Positions 58,253 through 64,000 of a stretch of 64,000 bases of DNA are shown here, piece by piece. The stretch comes from Aspidiotus rigidus (taxonomy: Eukaryota; Arthropoda; Insecta; Hemiptera; Diaspididae). The stretch spans positions 5,270,001 to 5,334,000 of the forward strand of contig JAVHKY010000010.1 in NCBI GenBank assembly GCA_035079385.1, in the 5' to 3' direction. The notes under the pieces were generated by a model. That model worked only from the letters and a program-made list of their open reading frames with translations, was not told the DNA's origin and ran no database searches. Position numbers and translations under genes: made by a program. Position 1 is the stretch's first letter, and the number at the start of each line of letters is the position of its first letter.

Positions 58253-60490
58253 TCGAATTAATAAATTTCTTTTGATAATTTATTTTTTCTTCTTGGTATA
58301 ACAATGTTGTAATAATATAAAGCTTTTCGCCGTCCATGTAATCACGTATAATCAATAAGAACACGATGTCATATTATCGTATCCGTAAGAATAAGTTTCC
58401 AAAAGTGAACCAATTACAATACAGCATTCTTATGGCCAATAAGATCACATTGTTACACTATAAAAACTCATGGTTAAGGCCTTGTTCAGTTGCAACACAA
58501 CTGATGATGGGGTGACACACGAAAGTACTCTTGTAAAAGCAACTAATAAAGGAGAATTGTACACTTGAAAAACTTTTTCAATATCAGTGCACTACCTACA
58601 CCTTACTCACTCAATATGAGTTCTAATAATAGGTAATTCCAAGTCTGAGAATTAGAAAAATATTTCCATGACCGACCACAAATATGAAAATATATTTGTG
58701 AAGTCCGAGAATTGGAAAATACTAAGTATTCCTGAGTTCGAGAATTGAAAAATATTATAAGTTCGACAAACAACAAGGAAATGGATGTTTCTATCAATTT
58801 GCGGCAGGTGATGAAATTATTTACTGTCCATTGGAATTGCTGTTATAGATTATTTAACAATGATAAAACGAGGACTAGTAATGAATACGACAACCGGTTA
58901 TCTTCTTCGAGAGAGCAAAAAAAAAAAAAAAAAGGAAATAGAGGAGTGGAGAAAAAAATAAAAATAAAAGACCAATCTAATTCAGATGAACTACCGGAAG
59001 CATAATCGAATTTTGATCCTCTTTTCTTCCGGTGAACCTCCTCTATTTCAAACGCATAACTCAAGTTGTGAGATTTTTGGTTTTATTGAGTGAATTTTTT
59101 CTCCTAATTTGGCGATCTTCTGCCGCTGTCGTCTCTTCAGTATTTACGTTTCTTTTTCGTTAATTTTTTCCGCTGCGACTTTTTCCTGTCAATTTGATTT
59201 CGTGCCATTTCTAGTATGCGGCGATGGGGGAGACTTCACCTGAAATGTTTTCAGGATTTTGCGTCATGAATGTTGAAAAATTGAAGTTCTCCTACAATGA
59301 TTTCAAATATGATTGTAACAGACTTATTAGTTGCATATTTTCATAATTATTTTGAAAAAAACTGCAAATCATCTCTTAATTAAGTATATAACGGTCATAA
59401 CATCTTCCAACACCATAGAATAAAATTCCACTTCCATCAATATAGGTACAAAAAAAATCAGAAGTTATAATTTACAGATTAAAGGACAGAAAAAATTAAG
59501 CATCATACAAAATTCACCATGCGATCAAATATAAAAAAGAGAAAATATGTGAACTTCCCAACCCAAATCATAAATTTATACAGTAATTTAAATTAGTACG
59601 ACATAAGAGATTTTTTCATAACATGTAAAGTATTCTAAAAATGGTGAAATTTTACTAATCCCATCTAGCATTATAATATCAGGTATCTATACAAATTACT
59701 TGCGAATAAAACATGAATAAATTTCTAGTTACAATGTTTAATCAGAGACTTGTATTCAATTGTAGAAAGTCATTGCAAATTCTGTTTTGTTCCGTATATA
59801 TAGGCTATAATTCACAAAAAGGTTCTTCTATTTTTCTTTGAGGCCACTACATCAATTACTCATTTCAGAGGGAGCGATGCGTACGTAAGCTACCTATGTA
59901 AAATATTCTTACTCATTAATTTCCCAGTATGAGCAGGATTGACTTTCTACACAAAATAGGTACTATCGTATTTCGTGAAACTCTTGAGTGAAAGACACTG
60001 TTTCAGTCTATTTCAGCCTAGCCTATGTGATTATGGCACAATGTAGACCTACTTATATTGATTGGGTTGGTGGACTATGAGTACGCCTCTGTGCCCATTT
60101 GCAAGTAAATAACGGACATTTTATAGAAAAAATTTATCGCTCGAATTAGTTTTTGAAATATTTCAACAATACGGAAAGGTTTTTATATTATCTTTTGAAG
60201 TCACTATAAGTACACATTACTTACTCGAACAAGTACAAATGAGCAATGTAGCTACATGTTGAAATATTTTTACTTTTTAGCGTAAGCTGAATATGAATTT
60301 CTGCGAGAAAATTTGAAGAAAATCTTTTACTTGTGGAGAGTGAATACTATTTAAGTCTTGCAGTCTTATTCTTCGGCATAACGTGCATAGGTACACTAAT
60401 AGCTGCTAGGTATTTGGAATCATTACTCAGATTAGTGGTCTTTCAAATGTCATTGAAGTTGCTTGTTATTTGTTTCTTGCATTCAGTATC
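58253..60490. other. Intergenic, no gene recognised
   Basis: Three short direct repeats (GTCCGAGAATTGGAAAATA-like) occur near 58645-58755. Otherwise no coding or RNA features are supported. Confidence 0.4.
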
Positions 60491-60663
60491 TCATCACTAG
60501 TATTATCGATCGGCAGATGCTGCAAAAATGGAAAGATATTTGGACATTGTCTGATGTTGAACTTAGTTGTGGGTTTTCAAGATGGCATTGCGCATAACTC
60601 TCCAGGTCGCCGTTCAATTCATTTTGTTTGGATGATTCTTTGTCGTGATCGTCTTTTGTCATA
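60490..60663 (-). pseudogene. Out-of-frame continuation of the third repeat
   Basis: Directly after the stop of the 36-residue-repeat protein, the minus strand in another frame encodes MTKDDHDKESSKQNELN and about 40 further codons (GDLESYAQCHLENPQ). The first part aligns with NMTADGHEKRSFEH of repeat 1. One-base insertions around 60660-60690 explain the break. Either the C-terminus was shortened by frameshift, or an alternative exon uses this part. Confidence 0.45.
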
Positions 60664-61431
60664 TTAGATATTGCAAAGTGAAATTCTTTTTTCTTGAAAT
60701 AATTCTAGCCCTTTTTTCCAATCATTTGAATCAGCAAGATGATTAAATGAATGTTTCTTATGATCCTCCACTGTTATATTAGTATTCAAACTTCCTCCCT
60801 CTCGAAATAGTTTCAGCCCTTGTTTCCAGTCGATCAAACTATCAAGATGTTCGAATGAACGTTTCTCATGACCATCGGCTGTCATATTGGAATTTGAACT
60901 TTTCCCCTCTTGAAATAGTTCTAGCCCCTGTCTCCAGTCGTTCAAACCAGGCTGATATAGATCAGGTCCCTCCTCAGTCAAGACATATCTGAATGATAAT
61001 GACTTAATGGAATTATTAGGTCTTGATTCAAAACTGGAATAATTGAATTTGGATGTTTGTTTCTGATCTTTAGGAGTAACGGCTGCATCTGTAACATCCG
61101 TCAACTTATTCATCCGCAGTCCTTCTTGGTCTCTTATATGTGACCTTAGATGAGGGTTCTCCTCATTGAATAAAAGTGTGTATGAAGAGGACGCTATTGA
61201 ATCAAGTTGCCTTGATTGAGAGCTGGAAGTATGATCGGCAGCCTCCAAGGGCTGATCTTCGGCCACGACATTTGTCTCTTCAGTAGTCAAAATATTGTGC
61301 GACATTCCCGAGGAAGTGGTCAAATGCAGAAGCCTTGATTTCGAAATGGACGGATTATGGATTCTGGCCTGGATATCTGCGTCTCTGATAGTCAACATAT
61401 TTATTTGCGCTCCTATACTTTGCTTCCTCAT
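60664..61431 (-). CDS. Unrecognised protein with 36-residue repeats
   Basis: 255 codons from an ATG at 61431 that follows an in-frame stop. An acceptor (TTTGTTTGCAG) about 70 bp upstream suggests a spliced 5' leader. The first 150 residues are polar and Ser/Thr-rich. The C-terminal third contains repeats with a period of 36 residues (108 bp): NDWRQGLELFQEGKSSNSNM, IDWKQGLKLFREGGSLNTNI and NDWKKGLELFQEKRISLC. No signal peptide or membrane segment and no known domain. The third repeat loses its frame: beyond the stop, another frame resumes NMTKDDHDKESS, matching the end of repeats 1 and 2. The open frame is long for non-transposon DNA here, so I believe it is or recently was a gene. Confidence 0.55.
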   Translation of the reverse strand: MRKQSIGAQINMLTIRDADIQARIHNPSISKSRLLHLTTSSGMSHNILTTEETNVVAEDQPLEAADHTSSSQSRQLDSIASSSYTLLFNEENPHLRSHIRDQEGLRMNKLTDVTDAAVTPKDQKQTSKFNYSSFESRPNNSIKSLSFRYVLTEEGPDLYQPGLNDWRQGLELFQEGKSSNSNMTADGHEKRSFEHLDSLIDWKQGLKLFREGGSLNTNITVEDHKKHSFNHLADSNDWKKGLELFQEKRISLCNI

Positions 61432-61689
61432 TTCATATTATCATCAAATTTTCCAAACTTCGTGACACTTGTAAAGTTGCGTTGTGCAAACTATAGCTCT
61501 GCAAACAAATTTAAAAAATATAGTCAATATTACTAAATTAGATTATAAAAGACAGCAAAATGCAAACCGGGTGTGACGTCCGATCGCACGAGTTGTGTAT
61601 TGATTGCTATCTATGACCACGATTGGAGTATGTTATTTTTTCAAATCGAAATTCACTCCATAATAGTGTAGGTAAATAAGAAGAAAAAG

Positions 61690-62390
61690 AAAATGTTGCC
61701 TTCTTTACTGAAAATGGTTCAGGATGTGGTTTTGAACAACATACTAAAAATCCCCCATTTTCCCCCAGGAGCTTCTTTTTTTATGGAGGTTCGAACCCCC
61801 AAAAAATTGGTTTTTCGCCTATATCGGTGAACTTGACATTTTATTAAAAAATGTTTCAAACAAAAGTTGTTCCTTGTTAAATTTCTTACCAAATAACGTA
61901 TTCAACTTTCAGCCTATACCAATTAGTGCCTTTGTAAAGGCCGTTCAAAAGAGTCCCAAAATCAGTTTTTCCATACATCTCACAAAATTGAAATTTCATT
62001 AGAAAATATTTCAAACAAAAGTTGTTCCACGTTAAATTTTTTATAAAATGAGCTATTCAGCCTTCAGGAGGTTCTTTTTATTAGAGTTTAACCCCCCCCC
62101 AAGATTTAGTCTTTTGCTTATATCTTGTCTAATTGAAATTTTATTAAAAAATGTTTCAAACAAAAGTTGTTCCTCGTTAAATTTCCTATCAAACACCGTA
62201 TTCAATGTTCAGCCTAGGTCAATTAGTCCCCCGCCAAAGCTTTGAAAGGCCGTTCAAAAGAGGACCAAAATTATTTTTTCCATATATCTCCCAAAATTGA
62301 AATTTTATGAAAAAATGTTTTAAATAAAAGTTGTTCCTCGTTGAATTTCCTATCAAATGAGCTATTTAGCTTTCAGAATAGAGTAAGTAG
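61690..62390. repeat. Tandem repeat, about 145-165 bp units
   Basis: GTTTCAAACAAAAGTTGTTC recurs near 61853, 62009 and 62154 and in a variant near 62318, each after an AAATTTTATTAAAAAATG-like block and followed by CTCGTTAAATTTCCTATCAA-like text. The leading part (61710-61800) is shared with 43060-43200. Confidence 0.85.
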
Positions 62391-62575
62391 TCTGCAAAAA
62401 AGGGCTTTCGACGTTAAAAATATAAGGGTGTGCTATATTTTTCTGCTTGTGTTCAGATAGTTTCGGTTTTGATTTATGAAAGTCTTGCATCATTCCAGAT
62501 TGTGAAGACTTTTTTTTACCAATGGTAGAAATAATTAAATAAATATTTTTCTGTACACATGACTGTCAAAGTTCA

Positions 62576-62652
62576 TTTTGTTTGGCTAAAAACAGTTGGT
62601 ACCCACTGATTTCAGTGGGTAAAGTTAATTCAGTATTGCCAAACAAAAGAAT
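62576..62652. repeat. Compact hairpin of about 75 bp
   Basis: TTTTGTTTGGC at the left pairs with GCCAAACAAAA at the right, and TACCCACTGA pairs with TCAGTGGGTA inside. Possibly a tiny MITE or a structured RNA; nothing else supports either. Confidence 0.6.
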
Positions 62653-63157
62653 CAAACGCCCCTGACCAGTATCAGGAAACCTCATTCTCCCCGCTGTAAC
62701 ACCCTCTTTGACAACCATTTATACAGAAAAGCAACACTTACAATACAAGTTGGTACGTGAATTTTTACCATCTTGTATAGTAATTCACTATTTCTCATAT
62801 TCATGACTCACATGGTACTCAGGTATTGAAATAAAAACAATTGAAATCGCGTCGTATCAAAGACTCTATGGCAGCTGCGGTACTCTCTGATCTACGGTAG
62901 TTCAAAAGACAAGCCATTGAACAAATGTCGGTTTCAAGCTTTCGCGAAAAAAGTCCGTTGAAGAGTACTAGGCCTCTCTACCTCCCACTGAAGACACTGC
63001 AATATTTCATTTATACAGAGTATACCACCAAGTACAATTGTAGCTTGGTCATGAAGAAGATCCATTAGAATGGGGATGGAAGCGAATCGATGGAATATTG
63101 GAGCCTATAACAATGAACCGAGCCCCAGCGCCGCGCCAGACCACCTCCTACAACTTA

Positions 63158-63560
63158 CGAGGTCTGTCAAAAAAGTTCCCGGACGATTATTTGTACGCGC
63201 CAATTGGCAACACTAGCAAGGAAACCTAGTCTTGTTTTGTTGTACTATTGACTATCGACTATCAAAATTCAAAATTTCACGATGATTCAGCAAAGGGTTT
63301 GCCATAAATTAATCTTTTGGGGAATGTCCGTAAGGACCTGTGACGATTCCGTCTTGATGCCTTCTGTAGGCCCCAAATGCTCCCATCCCATGGCATCTCA
63401 TAGTCGGTCGATTAGGAAGAAGTCCCTACAAGTTAAATCAGGCGAATATAGGGGGTGGTCACGCACTGGTGTTTGATTTTGGGTAAAAAAACCGTTGATA
63501 CCGAAGGCCGTACCATAGTCGTACACGCCAAAAAACCTTCATGGTTGTCTCCATGTTTAA
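63158..63560 (-). pseudogene. Mariner-type transposase fragment with one terminal repeat
   Basis: On the minus strand TQNQTPVRDHPLYSPDLTC then RDFFLIDRL matches the HPPYSPDLAPCDFFL signature of mariner transposases (the third catalytic Asp is present). After a stop the frame goes on with GIKTESSQVLTDIPQKI. The 3' end is marked by TA followed by CGAGGTCTGTCAAAAAAGTT (from 63158). The N-terminal part is decayed or missing. Confidence 0.75.
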
Positions 63561-63680
63561 CTCATGCATCAATTACACAGTGCGGCTGATACTACTAGCA
63601 ACATCTTTCGACGACTTCTGGCGAGTTTTCGCTTCATACTGTTGACGAAAGATAGCGCGCACGTAGAAACCGGTTTACCA

Positions 63681-63716
63681 GCACTGCCGTACAAAGTGAG
63701 ATGGACGTATATCCAA
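63681..63716. repeat. Single end of the CTGCCGTACAAAG MITE family
   Basis: CTGCCGTACAAAGTGAGATG and GACGTATATCC match the left terminus of the palindromic MITE at 14213-14345; no matching right end is seen nearby. Confidence 0.55.
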
Positions 63717-64000
63717 AACAACGATTCGGAGAATGATATATTGCTTTCAAAAAGAACGAAAAAATTATTGTAGAAGAGAATAAAATTCACGTTTTTTCAC
63801 GACGTTTCGGCATAACGTATACCATCTTGGGGTCTCGGAACATACTGACAAAAGCTCAACTAAGTACAGTCAGGAGAGCAAGGATGGACGTGAGTGCGAA
63901 GATGACGAGTTCTATCGATGACGGGTAGGTCAAACCTGCGAGTAATGGACCTCAATGCGTTTACAATATGCGACGGATAGACCCTGTTCTTTTTGCATCT

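Noticed and set aside
60470..60667. 65-codon plus-strand frame
   Set aside because: Antisense to the out-of-frame continuation of the repeat protein.

Overview
The window looks like nuclear DNA of an arthropod, most likely an insect. It is AT-rich and intron-bearing: introns of about 70-100 bp sit in compact housekeeping genes and introns of kilobases in a regulatory gene. It carries an HNF4-type nuclear receptor and is crowded with Penelope-like, hAT, MULE, Helitron, mariner, gypsy and I/R1-type non-LTR remnants. The species cannot be named from this sequence.

Layout. 1-3.6 kb: two divergently arranged housekeeping genes, the signal peptidase catalytic subunit SEC11 (minus, five exons, one GC-AG intron) and the mitochondrial LYR protein LYRM2 (plus, three exons). 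5.5-18.3 kb: a transposon graveyard, with two MULE-derived elements flanked by arrays of short inverted motifs, the 3' end of a gypsy element, a hAT copy inserted inside a tRNA-derived SINE, a nested foldback/hAT-MITE pair, long inverted-repeat elements, a 358-bp tandem duplication and a non-LTR 3' end. 18-27 kb: a mosaic of a modular repeat family (core GACTTGGAAAAATTTCGACT plus a GGGAACC module) and a 0.9-kb duplicated segment. 30.7-34.3 kb: a non-LTR relic cut in two by a well-preserved Penelope-like element (PLE). Its ORF is open with RT and GIY-YIG domains, it has a 419-bp inverted arm, and it is flanked by a 10-bp target duplication. 34.4-41.9 kb: a seven-exon HNF4-like nuclear receptor gene (plus), with an internal 63-residue duplication before its zinc fingers and with a PLE-related insertion, a non-LTR relic and a MITE in its introns. 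43.3-44.9 kb: a decayed second PLE (minus). 46-50.9 kb: RT scraps, a Helitron, simple repeats and a hAT MITE. 52.5-53 kb: a candidate two-exon secreted basic protein (minus). 53-56.2 kb: non-LTR relics and a large palindrome of the modular repeat. 60.5-61.4 kb: an unrecognised protein with 36-residue repeats (minus). 61.7-64 kb: tandem repeats and a mariner fragment.

Only SEC11, LYRM2, the nuclear receptor and, less surely, the two unrecognised minus-strand proteins look like host genes; they do not form a pathway together. The best lead for something undescribed is the PLE group. The intact PLE, a 160-bp insertion in the receptor's first intron with a 13-bp target duplication, and two other palindromes share a conserved hairpin (GATGG-stem-CCGAAAG). 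The first two also share a terminal tail (GCCGTAACTT-AGGAACG). This suggests a short PLE-mobilised family with a conserved structured RNA, possibly related to the hammerhead ribozymes known from PLEs.
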